NCBI GenBank assembly: GCA_903877125.1
Contig: CAIRCM010000039.1
Span: 1-45,765, forward strand
Length of the DNA stretch: 45,765 bases
Origin: an uncultured Acetobacteraceae bacterium
GTDB lineage: Bacteria; Pseudomonadota; Alphaproteobacteria; Acetobacterales; Acetobacteraceae
Reading direction: 5' to 3'
A model generated the notes under the pieces. It worked only from the letters and a program-made list of their open reading frames with translations. It made no database searches and was not told the DNA's origin. A program made the translations under genes and the position numbers. Of this stretch, positions 32,253-41,492 are shown in pieces; the first letter of the stretch is position 1; the number at the start of each line of letters is the position of its first letter.

Positions 32253-32702
32253 AGTTCCTTTGGGTCGGTCAACAGGAAATCCCATGTTGAGGGGCTGATG
32301 CCAATTTTTGACACGACATATGTTCGTATGAGTTTATTTATTTATTTCAACACTGCGCACTTTACGTTATCAATGAAGGGAATTTCAACCCGGATAGTGT
32401 ATGGTGCGGGGCAAACCCGGATCCGACGAAAATGCAGCCATCACCCGCATACGTTATTTCCTATCGGATGGAGGCAAGGGCTATCCGTCCACCAGCCCCC
32501 AGAAGCCAGAGGCGTCGGCTATATGGTCGCCTCTCCAGCGATGCCTTATGATGATCAGCTGAATGATTGACGCACCGGCCTTTCCGTCTCGTCACGCCGT
32601 TGAACGCCGGTATGGCGTGGGGGCACAGCCGATGGGTCGGGCATTGCGATAATTGATATTGGTGTGCAGGGATAACGAGTGGCGACGGCAGGAGCGTCCG
32701 GT
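32253..32702 (+). other. 450-base AT-rich gene-free region between divergent genes
   Basis: Shared upstream region of the methyltransferase/transporter operon (minus) and the TAXI-SPOR gene (plus). It is AT-rich at 32300-32370 compared with the rest of the window. A TTGACA hexamer at 32308-32313 could be a -35 for plus-strand transcription, but no good -10 follows at 17 bases. A short palindrome ACATATGT lies at 32316-32323. No supported gene. Confidence 0.4.
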
Positions 32703-34025
32703 ATGCTGAGAAGGAACCTTGGTGTCGGCCTTGGAAGTCTGCTTTGGGCGAACCATGCGCTCGCGGCCAGCCAGCCGGGCAGTAAGGCCAATGACCCCGC
32801 GCCCCCGAATGTCCTCGCCAATTTCGGGATCGCCCAGGATGCCGTCCAATTGATCGGCGGCGCAGCTATCGGCACTTATACGAAGCTGATCGATGACATG
32901 GCGACCGTTCTCCGGGCGTTCGTGCCCGATATGCCGCATGTTCTGCCGGTCATCTCAACGGGCGGACTGGAGCAGATTTATTACGCCGTCCACCTTGATA
33001 ACATCGGAGGCGGACTGATGTCCGGTGTGGTCCTCGATGTCGTCTGCCGCGGCGGCTGGTTGCCCGAAGTGACCGAACGGCTCACCTACGTCACCCAGCT
33101 TTACCAGGAAGAGGTCCACATCATCGCGAAAGGCAGTCTCAATTCGGTCTTCGATCTCAACGGCCGTACCGTCAATACCGGCCCGCTCAATAGCGGAACC
33201 GATCTCATCGCCAGGCGGCTTTTCGAATTGCTCGATATCAACCCCGTGTACGATGACCGACCAACGGCTGCCGCTTTGCAGGGCGTAACGCAAGGCGATC
33301 CCGAAGCGGTCGTTTTCATCGCCGGAAAGCCGGTGATCGCGGTACAAAACCTCAAAAGCTCGGACGATCTGCGCTTGCTGCATTTGCCCTGGAACATTGG
33401 GACGGCAAGACACCTCGCCGACAGCGACTTCCGGCCGGCGTTTTTCCAGCACAATGACTACCCAAATCTGGTCCCGCCCGACACCAAGGTCCCCACCGTG
33501 GGCAGCGCCGTCTATCTGATGACGAAAAACGGACCCACGAATCCGGCACTACAGCGTCTCGTGAGCGGCTTCACTACTTCGTTGCTGCAGAACCTGTCGG
33601 TTCTGCAAAAGGAATCCAGCATCACTAAATGGCGGGACGCCGATCTGATCGCGCGACTGCCGCATTTTCGCAGAGCGCCGGAAGTCGCGGCCTGGTTCGC
33701 CGATCCCACCGCCAAAGGCCCCGAGCGGCCGTCATCCCAAAACCCAGCGAGACCGGCGCGGGGGCCCAATAAGGCGGATGCCGGGCCGCACCTCCAACTC
33801 GGCGCCTTCGGTTCGGAAGCGGCGGCCCGGAACGAATGGGCACGCCTGCAACATGCATTGCCGAACATGCTCGCGGGATATGAACCGTCCATCACCGCCG
33901 GGCTGCATGATGGCTCGACGGTCTGGCGTTTACGGATTGGTGGCTTCGCCGATTTAGCCGCAGCTGGAGACCTTTGCTCGCAGCTCCGTTCGGCGGCAAC
34001 GAACTGTTTCGTGCTGCGAGGCTGA
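32703..34025 (+). CDS. TAXI-family solute-binding protein with C-terminal SPOR domain
   Basis: 440 residues from ATG 32703 (AGGAG upstream; a GTG 24 bases earlier is rejected). Leader LRRNLGVGLGSLLWANHALA. The main part reads like a TRAP/TAXI binding protein: QLIGGAAIGTYTKLIDDMA, TGGLEQIYYAVHLDNIGGGLM, NGRTVNTGPLNSGTDLIARRLFELL, TVGSAVYLMTKNG. After a Pro-rich linker (about 345-365) the last ~75 residues form a SPOR fold (HLQLGAFGSEAAARNEW, WRLRIGGFADLAAAGDLCSQL). SPOR domains bind denuded peptidoglycan, so this binding protein may be held at the wall or septum. No TRAP membrane genes are adjacent. Confidence 0.78.
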   Translation: MLRRNLGVGLGSLLWANHALAASQPGSKANDPAPPNVLANFGIAQDAVQLIGGAAIGTYTKLIDDMATVLRAFVPDMPHVLPVISTGGLEQIYYAVHLDNIGGGLMSGVVLDVVCRGGWLPEVTERLTYVTQLYQEEVHIIAKGSLNSVFDLNGRTVNTGPLNSGTDLIARRLFELLDINPVYDDRPTAAALQGVTQGDPEAVVFIAGKPVIAVQNLKSSDDLRLLHLPWNIGTARHLADSDFRPAFFQHNDYPNLVPPDTKVPTVGSAVYLMTKNGPTNPALQRLVSGFTTSLLQNLSVLQKESSITKWRDADLIARLPHFRRAPEVAAWFADPTAKGPERPSSQNPARPARGPNKADAGPHLQLGAFGSEAAARNEWARLQHALPNMLAGYEPSITAGLHDGSTVWRLRIGGFADLAAAGDLCSQLRSAATNCFVLRG

Positions 34026-34046
34026 GGCGGCTCCCCGGCTTGGTGG

Positions 34047-34847
34047 CTACTCGGCCGCCTGTTTGTACCGCGATGCCGCGTACCGCATCAGCGCGTCGTC
34101 GTCGGTCGGGACGATCGGCGAGAAATCCGTGTGCGCGATCCACTCCTTCCGTGTCGGCGTGCGGATGTAGTTCGAAACCGCGTTCAGCGTCAGGTAGACG
34201 ATCTTGCGGGGATACGGCGTGATGTTGCCGGCCGAGCCGTGCACCAAATTGCCGTGGAACAGCAGCAGACCGCCGGCCTTGCCGGTGGGTGCGACGATGC
34301 CGCCCTGATCGACGAGCTTTGTCACCGTGTCCTCGTCCAGTGTCCACAGCGGATACGACGTGGTGGTGACGTCGTGTTCGGCTTTCAGGACGCCGGCGGT
34401 GTGGCTGCGCGGAACCAGCATAAGCGGGCCGTTGATCGGCATAACCTCGTCCAGGAACACCGCGATGTTCATCGCGCGCGGTTCCGGCATCCCATCGTCG
34501 CGCGCCCAGGTGCCGTAATCCTGGTGCCACTGCCAGACGTCCCCGGTGAAGGACGCTTTGGCGTTGATTTTATATTGGTGCATATAGACCTGCTCGCCGA
34601 ACAGTTGCTCGACCGGACGGATCATGCGCGGGTGTTTGCCCAGCAGGCCGTGCGCCTCGTTATAGAGGTGGGCGGCGAAAGCTGTGCGGGGCGCGCCAGA
34701 TTTTTCGCGCCAGACCTCTGGCCGTTCCTGGGCGTAGACGCTTTCGGCTTCCTCGCGCAGCACGGCGACTTCCTCGGGGCGGAAGGTGTCGGGCAGAAAC
34801 AGATAGCCTTCGTCGTGGAACTGGCGGATCTGGGCTTCGGTCAGCAT
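34047..34847 (-). CDS. Phytanoyl-CoA dioxygenase (PhyH) family, ectoine-hydroxylase-like
   Basis: 266 residues, Fe(II)/2-oxoglutarate dioxygenase. The iron motif is WHQDYGTW (His108, Asp110) with the distal His in HGNLVHGSAGN, and Arg214 (YPRK) binding 2-oxoglutarate. DGMPEPRAMNIAVFLDEVMPINGPL resembles EctD. EctABC genes are not in the window, so it may hydroxylate another small polar molecule. The start follows GGAG. It is convergent with the TAXI-SPOR gene and divergent from the amidohydrolase. Confidence 0.85.
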   Translation of the reverse strand: MLTEAQIRQFHDEGYLFLPDTFRPEEVAVLREEAESVYAQERPEVWREKSGAPRTAFAAHLYNEAHGLLGKHPRMIRPVEQLFGEQVYMHQYKINAKASFTGDVWQWHQDYGTWARDDGMPEPRAMNIAVFLDEVMPINGPLMLVPRSHTAGVLKAEHDVTTTSYPLWTLDEDTVTKLVDQGGIVAPTGKAGGLLLFHGNLVHGSAGNITPYPRKIVYLTLNAVSNYIRTPTRKEWIAHTDFSPIVPTDDDALMRYAASRYKQAAE

Positions 34848-34930
34848 GGCGGTTGCTCCGGCTTGGCTTGGACGCTGGGTCAGCAGATAATCCAGGCAAG
34901 GTGCCCTGTCACCACCAAAGGAGGAAACCG

Positions 34931-35959
34931 ATGTCCGACGCCGCGCTGCCTGTCCTGAGCCATCCGCTGCCCAATCCCGCCTGGCTGGCGCGTCTGACCG
35001 AGGACATTCTGGAACCGGACCTGCCGATCGTCGATCCGCATCATCATTTGTGGGACCACGGCGGCAACACCTATTTCCTCGATCAGTTGCTGGCCGATAC
35101 CGGGTCGGGGCACAACATCGTTGCCACCGTCTTCCTGCAATGTTTCTGGGCCTATCGTACGGCGGGGCCGGAGGCCATGAAGCCGGTCGGCGAAACCGAA
35201 TTCGTCGCTTCTGTCGCGGCCGAGGCGGAGCGTCGCCGGGTTAAGACCCGTGTCGCGGCAGGCATCGTCGGATACTGCGATTTCCGTTTGGGCGAGCAGG
35301 TCGACGCGGTATTGGAAGCGCATATCGAGGCCGGGGCAGGGCGGTTCCGCGGCATCCGGCAGATTACCGCGCGCCATAAGGCGTTTCTGGCGAGCATGTC
35401 CACGCCACCGGATTTCGGTCTGATGGCCGATCCGGCATTTCGCTCGGGGTTCGCGCTGCTGGAGAAATATGGGCTGTCGTACGATGCATGGCTCTATCAC
35501 ACCCAGATCGGCGAGCTGGTAGACCTCGCCCGTGCGTTCCCGGCGGTGCCGATGGTGCTCAACCATGTCGGCGGGCCGCTGGGCGTGGGGCCGTACCGGG
35601 GCCGCGGCGATGCGGTGTTCGCCGAATGGCGCGCGGCGATCAAGGAACTCGCGCGGTGTCCGAATGTGCGCATGAAGCTCGGCGGTCTGGCGATGGTGGT
35701 GAACGGGTTCGATTTCCATGAAAACGTGCTGCCCCCGTCATCGGGCGAACTGGCAACGGCGTGGCGCCCCTATATGGAAGCGCTGATCGAGGATTTTGGC
35801 GCCGGCCGCTGCATGTTCGAGAGCAATTTTCCGGTGGACAAGGCGATGTGTTCCTATCCCGTGCTTTGGAATGCGTTCAAACGGATCGCGTCCGGATGCT
35901 CGGCGGCGGAGAAGGCGGCGCTGTTTCACGACACGGCTGCGGGGTTTTACAGGTTGTAG
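34931..35959 (+). CDS. Amidohydrolase family 2 (metal-dependent hydrolase)
   Basis: 342 residues, TIM-barrel amidohydrolase. VDPHHHLWD gives the first metal-binding His pair; LNHVGGPLG and MFESNFPVDK supply the later catalytic positions. The family hydrolyses lactones or decarboxylates aromatic or small acids, for example 2-pyrone-4,6-dicarboxylate lactonase relatives. The start has an excellent AAAGGAGGAAACC site. It is 10 bases upstream of a CoA-transferase gene, so both probably act in one catabolic route, with the substrate unknown. Confidence 0.88.
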   Translation: MSDAALPVLSHPLPNPAWLARLTEDILEPDLPIVDPHHHLWDHGGNTYFLDQLLADTGSGHNIVATVFLQCFWAYRTAGPEAMKPVGETEFVASVAAEAERRRVKTRVAAGIVGYCDFRLGEQVDAVLEAHIEAGAGRFRGIRQITARHKAFLASMSTPPDFGLMADPAFRSGFALLEKYGLSYDAWLYHTQIGELVDLARAFPAVPMVLNHVGGPLGVGPYRGRGDAVFAEWRAAIKELARCPNVRMKLGGLAMVVNGFDFHENVLPPSSGELATAWRPYMEALIEDFGAGRCMFESNFPVDKAMCSYPVLWNAFKRIASGCSAAEKAALFHDTAAGFYRL

Positions 35960-35969
35960 GAGTAGCGTC

Positions 35970-37148
35970 ATGACCAAGCCGCTGGAACACATCCGCGTCC
36001 TCGACTTCACCACCACGATCGCCGGCCCGCACTGCACGCGGCTGCTGGCCGACCTTGGCGCGACGGTCATCAAGATCGAAGCGGCGGAGGGCGATCTGTT
36101 GCGGTCCCGCCCACCGCTGCGCAACGGGGCCAGCACGACCTACGGCCAGCTCAACGCCGGCAAGCAGAGCATCGTCCTTGATTTGAAGCAGAGGCAGGCG
36201 CGGGAGATCGTCCTGCGGCTGCTGGCCAACTGCGATGTCCTGGTAGAGAATTTTCGGCCGGGTGTGATGCAGCGGTTCGGTTTGGATTACCCTTCGCTGG
36301 CGGAAGCGCATCCGAAGCTGATCTATTGTGCCATCTCAGGCTTTGGCCAGACCGGCCCATCCGCGGGTCTCGCGGCCTATGCGCCGGCGATCCACGCCGC
36401 CTCGGGCTTCGATCTGGCGCATATGTCGTACCAGCCCGGGCGCGACCGGCCCGACAATTGCGGCGTTTATGTCGCCGACTACTTCACCGGCACCTACGCG
36501 TTCGGCGCGGTCATGACCGCGCTGGCGCATCGGTACACCACCGGGCGGGGGCAGATGATCGATGTCACCATGCTCGAAACCATGCTCAGCACCCTCGGCC
36601 CCGAGGTGCAGGCCGCGCAGTTCGAGGTCGAGCCGCCCGGCCGTCCACTGTTCGGACCGGTCCGGACCAGCAATGGCTACATCATGCCCGCGATCGCCAG
36701 CGAGCGATCCTTTCAGGGTTTGTGCAAGGCGGCGGGGCGAGAGGATTGGCTGACCGATCCGAGATTCGCGCTCTACGCCGACCGCCGTCGCCACTGGGGC
36801 GCGCTGATCGACGAGCTGGAGGTCTGGTCCGCGACCCTGACCACGGCCGAGTGCCAGGTCGCGTTCGACCGGGAAGGCGTGCCAAGCTCGCCCTACCGCA
36901 CCGTGCGAGAGGTCATGGAAGATCCGCAGCTCGCCCATCGCGGTGCGCTGGCGACAGTCCGGGACGCTGGCGGTGAGTTCCAGACCATGAACCCGCCATT
37001 TCGTTTCTCCGAGGCAAGCGTGGGCGTCGGTGCCTACGCGGCCGGCCTGGGCGAGAATACGCAGGCCGTGTTGGCTGCGGCAGGCTACGCCGAGGGGGAG
37101 ATCGAGGCGATGCGCGCGGCCGGCGTCATCGGCGGGCCGCGCGGGTAA
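35970..37148 (+). CDS. Family III (CaiB/BaiF) CoA-transferase
   Basis: 392 residues. Moves CoA between carboxylic acids. Seen: HIRVLDFTTTIAGPHCTRLLADLGATVIKIE, the DVLVENFRPGVMQRFGLDY motif, GFGQTGP and catalytic Asp170 in VYVADYFTG. The GAGTAG site upstream is fair. It forms a two-gene operon with the amidohydrolase. Its stop is one base from the stop of the convergent TonB receptor gene. The acid it activates is not deducible. Confidence 0.92.
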   Translation: MTKPLEHIRVLDFTTTIAGPHCTRLLADLGATVIKIEAAEGDLLRSRPPLRNGASTTYGQLNAGKQSIVLDLKQRQAREIVLRLLANCDVLVENFRPGVMQRFGLDYPSLAEAHPKLIYCAISGFGQTGPSAGLAAYAPAIHAASGFDLAHMSYQPGRDRPDNCGVYVADYFTGTYAFGAVMTALAHRYTTGRGQMIDVTMLETMLSTLGPEVQAAQFEVEPPGRPLFGPVRTSNGYIMPAIASERSFQGLCKAAGREDWLTDPRFALYADRRRHWGALIDELEVWSATLTTAECQVAFDREGVPSSPYRTVREVMEDPQLAHRGALATVRDAGGEFQTMNPPFRFSEASVGVGAYAAGLGENTQAVLAAAGYAEGEIEAMRAAGVIGGPRG

Positions 37149-37149
37149 T

Positions 37150-39090
37150 CTAGTCCAGTGTGAACCGTACCCCGGCGACCGCGCTGGTCCCGGGCACCTG
37201 GTAACCATTCACACTCTCATACCGGGAACCAAACAGGTTTTTCGCTGCCGCGTAGACCTGAACTTTGGGCGTGAGGTCGTAGGTCACGGTTAGGTTCGCG
37301 ATCAGGCCCTGCCGGTTCGTCCCGGTTCCCTGAAAATTTCCACCGTTGTCGTAAACCGCGTCGGAGAACGCGCCGGTGTAGGTCACGTCCGGCACGATTT
37401 TCAGTCCGGGAATCGGCATGATCGTCGCGTTGAACGATCCGGCATGTTGCGGTCGGCGGAGCAAGGCCTGCCCGGTGTCGGCGTTTGCCGCATTGGTGTA
37501 GGTATGCGTCAATCGGACAGTCAGCCATTTCGCCGGGTGCAGCCCGATCTCGGTCTCAAAGCCCTGTAAATGGGCCGAACCGATATTGACCTCGGTATCC
37601 ACGGGGAAGAAGATGCCGACGATCAGGTTGTTTACCTGTTCATTGAAATAGGTGGTGCCGAACGTCAGGAAATCGGACTGACCAAACGCGGGCAGCGTCG
37701 TGGTGAAGCCGATTTCCCAACCCTGCGCCGATTCCGGCCGGAGGTTCCGATTGCCGACAAAGCCAAACGAATCGACGCCGTACCGGTCGAACAACGATGG
37801 CGCGCGAAAGCTGGTGCCGTAGGCAATCTTGAACCGCGTATCGATCTCCGGCGTATCCAACACTGCGCCAAGCCGCCACGTGAAGGGTGTGTTGATACCC
37901 ACCCAGTCCTGCCGGACCTGCCCGGTGAGGGTCAGGCGGTTCCACAAAGTGGTCTGCACCCCCGCATGGACACCGTCGCTGACCGATTGCGCCAGCGCGG
38001 TTTGAGCGAAAGAAAAGCCAAATGCGTTGCTGCTCGTCCGAACCTTGATATTGTCGACGATGTGCTCATAGCCGAACGTTATGCTCGTGCTCTGGGCGAT
38101 ATGCACCGTGTTGTTCCATTGCACGTCGGTGCGCTGTGAATGGTAACGGCTGTCCATTGCGTTCCGATTGGGGTCCGTCGCCACCAGCCGCTCAAGATAG
38201 CGCCGGTCCTCCTGCTGGTGGCCCAGGAACACACCGGTCTCCCACACCCCTTCGAACAGCTTGGATTGCACACCGATCCGGCCCAGCAGCGAATCCGCCG
38301 TTCCCTGGGAATTCGCGGTGTCGAAGGTTGGCGAGCCCAAAGTGTTGAAGCTGAACAGTGCCTCCCGCCCGCGCAGGAACAGCGAGAACCGCGTGCCGTC
38401 GACGGGTGTATAGCCCAGGTTCAACGCCGCGATCCGGTCACGGTAACCCTCGGGGGCGCCGGTATAGGACGTCATCCGTTGCGGGTTGCTGTCAAACCCG
38501 GTCTGGGCCTGGCTCTCGGCGGTAAAGCTGTAATCGATCGGGCCCGCGAGTCCGGTCGCGGCCACCGCGCCCCGTACCTGCGCCGGATATCCCCCGGAGA
38601 GATCCACCGTCAGATGCGGTCCCGGTTCGGTGCCGCGCCGGGATATCAGGTTGATCACGCCGCCGATCGCGCCGGACCCGTAGAGTGCCGCCATGGGGCC
38701 GCGCACGACCTCGATCCGCTCGATGTCCGATATTGTATCAATCCCAAAATTGAAGGCGCCGCTGGGATCGGCCGCGTCGTTGATCGGCATCCCGTCGCGC
38801 AGCACCAGCACGTGGTTCGAATTGGTGCCGCGGATGAACACGCTGGCCTGCCCGCCCGGCCCGCCGGAGGCACTGACACGCAGCCCCGGCACGTCATTCA
38901 GGGCATCGGTCAGGGTGTTGTAACCGTGTTGCTCGATCGTCTGACGATCGATGATGGTGACGCCGGCCGGGACCTCCGACACCGGGGTTGGGACACGCGT
39001 GGCCGTCACCACGGTATCCGGGATAGTCACTTCATCGGCCAAAGCCGGAACGCACGAAACCATTACCAGCGCTGCGATCATCCGACGCAT
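37150..39090 (-). CDS. btuB: TonB-dependent outer membrane receptor, probable cobalamin (BtuB) type
   Basis: 646 residues from ATG 39090 (AGGAGG upstream). Signal peptide MIAALVMVSCVPALA, TonB box-like DTVVTATR, plug domain (about 40-150: VIIDRQTIEQHGYNTLTDAL-type, RGTNSNHVLVLRDGMPIND, VRGPMAALYGSGAIGGVINL), then a 22-strand barrel ending in Phe-Thr-Leu-Asp. The size is near that of BtuB. The cobalamin riboswitch just upstream strongly supports cobalamin or cobinamide uptake under B12 repression. No btuCDF genes are next to it. Confidence 0.93.
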   Translation of the reverse strand: MRRMIAALVMVSCVPALADEVTIPDTVVTATRVPTPVSEVPAGVTIIDRQTIEQHGYNTLTDALNDVPGLRVSASGGPGGQASVFIRGTNSNHVLVLRDGMPINDAADPSGAFNFGIDTISDIERIEVVRGPMAALYGSGAIGGVINLISRRGTEPGPHLTVDLSGGYPAQVRGAVAATGLAGPIDYSFTAESQAQTGFDSNPQRMTSYTGAPEGYRDRIAALNLGYTPVDGTRFSLFLRGREALFSFNTLGSPTFDTANSQGTADSLLGRIGVQSKLFEGVWETGVFLGHQQEDRRYLERLVATDPNRNAMDSRYHSQRTDVQWNNTVHIAQSTSITFGYEHIVDNIKVRTSSNAFGFSFAQTALAQSVSDGVHAGVQTTLWNRLTLTGQVRQDWVGINTPFTWRLGAVLDTPEIDTRFKIAYGTSFRAPSLFDRYGVDSFGFVGNRNLRPESAQGWEIGFTTTLPAFGQSDFLTFGTTYFNEQVNNLIVGIFFPVDTEVNIGSAHLQGFETEIGLHPAKWLTVRLTHTYTNAANADTGQALLRRPQHAGSFNATIMPIPGLKIVPDVTYTGAFSDAVYDNGGNFQGTGTNRQGLIANLTVTYDLTPKVQVYAAAKNLFGSRYESVNGYQVPGTSAVAGVRFTLD

Positions 39091-39180
39091 GCGGGTCCTC
39101 CTGTCGACACGGTGCCGACAACGCACATGCGGGTTTCTCCCCGCTGCCCCGGTGCACCCCGCCCGTCGCGCGCGCGTAGT

Positions 39181-39340
39181 CTCGATGCCGGCCGGTCTCC
39201 TGGCTCGCGGGTTTTCGTCTCGCCCGCCTTCTCACCCCTGGGGGCAATGGCATCATGGGTCCGACTATCCGCTTACAGTTGCGGGGGCAGCCGCCTTTCG
39301 GCAGTTCCCGTTTCAGCCCTTGCGGGCCACCGGCATCTCG
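39181..39340 (-). promoter_or_regulatory. Cobalamin (B12) riboswitch
   Basis: On the minus strand the leader has all core elements: P1 pairing GATGCCGG/CCGGCATC at its two ends, CTGCCCCCGCAACTGTAAGCGG (core) at 39290-39269, GCCATTG with GTGAGAAGGCGGG, and the B12 box AGCCAGGAGACCGGCC at 39205-39190. It ends about 90 bases before the TonB receptor start, so adenosylcobalamin should switch off receptor expression. It shares the intergenic region with the divergent CoA-transferase gene. Confidence 0.96.
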
Positions 39341-39372
39341 GGGGAAACTGTCACACACCAAGAGAGCGCGCA

Positions 39373-40593
39373 ATGATACCCCGGATAGAATTCGCCCCCG
39401 ACGCCCCCGTGCCGCTGTCCGGCCTGCGGGTCGTGGATATGTCCCGGCTTGTGGCCGGTAACATGATCAGCCTTCAACTCGCCGATCAAGGCGCCGAGGT
39501 GATCAAGATCGAGGATCCCAAGGTCGGCGATCCCTTGCGCGCCTGGCGCACCAAAGGGCTCTCGCTGCACTGGAAGGTTTACGCTCGGAATAAAAAGAGC
39601 ATGGCGCTGAACCTGCGACGGCCGGAAGGGATGGAGGTGCTGCGCGACCTGCTCGCCACCGCCGATATCCTGATCGAGAATTTCCGGCCGGGCACGCTGG
39701 AGGAAATGGGTCTCGCCCCGGCGGACCTGCAGGCCCGCAACCCGAAGTTGATCATCGTCCGTGTTACCGGCTTCGGTCAGACCGGCCCCTATCGCGACCG
39801 GCCGGGCTTCGGGACGCTGGTCGAGGCCATGTCGGGCTTCGCCGCCAAAAACGGCTTCGGCGACCGCCCGCCGGTGCTGCCGCCGCTGGCGATGGCCGAT
39901 ATGATCTCGGGGCTTTATGGCGCTTATGCGATCATGGTGGCTCTGCGGGTGGTCGAGCGTGGCGGGCGTGGGCAGATCATCGACCTTCCTCTGCTGGAAC
40001 CGATGATTTCGGTGCTGGGGCCGGAGGCGGCGATGTACAAAGTCAGCGGCGACAAGCCCAAACGCACCGGCAGCCGGTCGCTGACCACTTCGCCCCGCAA
40101 CGTCTACGAAACGTCGGACGGGCGCTTCATCGCCATTTCGGCCTCGATCCAGCAGATGGCCGAACGGGTATTTCGCGCGATCGGCCGGGCGGACATGATC
40201 GAGGATCCGAAGTTCAAGACCAATACCGACAGGGTGCGCAATATCGACGAATGCGACGGTATCGTCGCCGATTTCATCCGCGGCAAGCCGCTGGCGGAAA
40301 ACATGGCGATTTTCGAGGCCGCCGAGGTCACCGCCATCCCGGTCTACGAAATCGATCAGTTGATCGACGATCCGCACGTGCACGAACGCGGCGTGCTGGT
40401 GGAAGCGCCGGATGAGGAAGCGGGGTCGGTTCTGATGCACAACATCATTCCGCGCCTGTCCGAAACCCCGGGCCGGCTGCGCACCCCCGCGCCGTCGCTG
40501 GGACAGCACAATGCCGAAATCCTCTCCAGCCTGGGACGCGACGCGGCGGCCATCGCCGCGCTGGCCGCCGCCGGCGTTATCAAGGAATCCTGA
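39373..40593 (+). CDS. Family III (CaiB/BaiF) CoA-transferase
   Basis: 406 residues starting at ATG 39373; a very long upstream frame runs antisense to the receptor gene and is not coding. Motifs: LSGLRVVDMSRLVAGNMISL, ILIENFRPGTLEEMGL, GFGQTGPYRDRPGFGTLVEA, catalytic Asp176 in MADMISGLYGAYA, and IPVYEIDQLIDDPHVHERGV. It is two bases upstream of the CitE-like lyase gene. The pair (CoA-transferase plus C-C lyase) is as seen for activation and cleavage of hydroxy-dicarboxylic acids, for example citramalate or itaconate derivatives; the acid is unproven. Confidence 0.93.
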   Translation: MIPRIEFAPDAPVPLSGLRVVDMSRLVAGNMISLQLADQGAEVIKIEDPKVGDPLRAWRTKGLSLHWKVYARNKKSMALNLRRPEGMEVLRDLLATADILIENFRPGTLEEMGLAPADLQARNPKLIIVRVTGFGQTGPYRDRPGFGTLVEAMSGFAAKNGFGDRPPVLPPLAMADMISGLYGAYAIMVALRVVERGGRGQIIDLPLLEPMISVLGPEAAMYKVSGDKPKRTGSRSLTTSPRNVYETSDGRFIAISASIQQMAERVFRAIGRADMIEDPKFKTNTDRVRNIDECDGIVADFIRGKPLAENMAIFEAAEVTAIPVYEIDQLIDDPHVHERGVLVEAPDEEAGSVLMHNIIPRLSETPGRLRTPAPSLGQHNAEILSSLGRDAAAIAALAAAGVIKES

Positions 40594-40595
40594 AT

Positions 40596-41492
40596 ATGCG
40601 TAACGATTTGCCGGTTTGGCGCTCATTGATGTTCGTGCCGGTGACGGCGGACAAATTCGTCCGCACGGGTGCCGATCGCGGTGCCGACGCGATCATTCTC
40701 GATCTGGAGGACGCCGTCGCCCCGTCGCAGAAGGATCACGCCCGCACCTTGATCGCCGATGCCATTCCGCAGGTGAACCGCAACGGCGCCGACGTGGTGG
40801 TCCGCGTCAACCGCCCCTGGCGGATGCTGGTGCGCGATATCGAGGCCGCCGTCATTCCCGGTGTTGCCGCCCTGATGCTGACCAAGGTCGACAGCCCCGA
40901 GCACGTCCACGCCGTCGCGGAAATCGTCGAGGAGTTGGAAGCCGAACGCGGCCTCCCACCTGGCAAGTTGAACTTTATCGTCCTGGTGGAAACCGCCGCC
41001 GGGTTCTTCCGCATCGCCGAAATCGCGAAATGCCACCCGCGCATCGTCGGCATCAGCCTGGGGTCGGAGGATTTCGCCGCCGATGTCGGGATGCAATCGG
41101 ACCCCGAGGGCCTGTTCTACCCCAAGCAGCACACAATTTTCGCCGCCAAGGCCGCCGGGATCATGCCGATGGGCTTCATCGGCTCGATTGCCGATTTCCG
41201 CGATCAGGAAGCCTTCCGAACCATCGTCCGTCGGTCCCGCCGGCTCGGCTTCATGTGCGCCAGCGCGGTGCATCCGTTGCAGGTGCAGGTGTTGAACGAG
41301 GAGTTCTCCCCCGATCCGGCCGAAGTCGCCAAGGCTGAGAAAATGATCGCCGCCTACGACGATGCCTATGCCAAGGGCCTGGGTGCCGTTCAGTTCGAGG
41401 GAGCGATGATCGACGTCCCCGTCGTCAACCGCGCCCGCACGGTTGTTGCGCGCGCCGCGGCGATCCGCGGGCGTATGTCGAAAGCTGGATGA
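40596..41492 (+). CDS. CoA ester lyase, CitE/HpcH-HpaI aldolase family
   Basis: 298 residues. TIM-barrel lyase for 3-hydroxyacyl-CoA thioesters such as malyl-, citramalyl- or methylmalyl-CoA. Key residues: LMFVPVTADKF and AIILDLEDAVAP (N-terminal strands), Arg70 in VVVRVN, Glu132 in VLVETAAGFF and Asp159 in GSEDFAADVG (metal ligands), then MCASAVHPLQVQVLN near the substrate. The start directly follows the CoA-transferase stop; its own stop overlaps the next start (ATGA). Confidence 0.92.
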   Translation: MRNDLPVWRSLMFVPVTADKFVRTGADRGADAIILDLEDAVAPSQKDHARTLIADAIPQVNRNGADVVVRVNRPWRMLVRDIEAAVIPGVAALMLTKVDSPEHVHAVAEIVEELEAERGLPPGKLNFIVLVETAAGFFRIAEIAKCHPRIVGISLGSEDFAADVGMQSDPEGLFYPKQHTIFAAKAAGIMPMGFIGSIADFRDQEAFRTIVRRSRRLGFMCASAVHPLQVQVLNEEFSPDPAEVAKAEKMIAAYDDAYAKGLGAVQFEGAMIDVPVVNRARTVVARAAAIRGRMSKAG

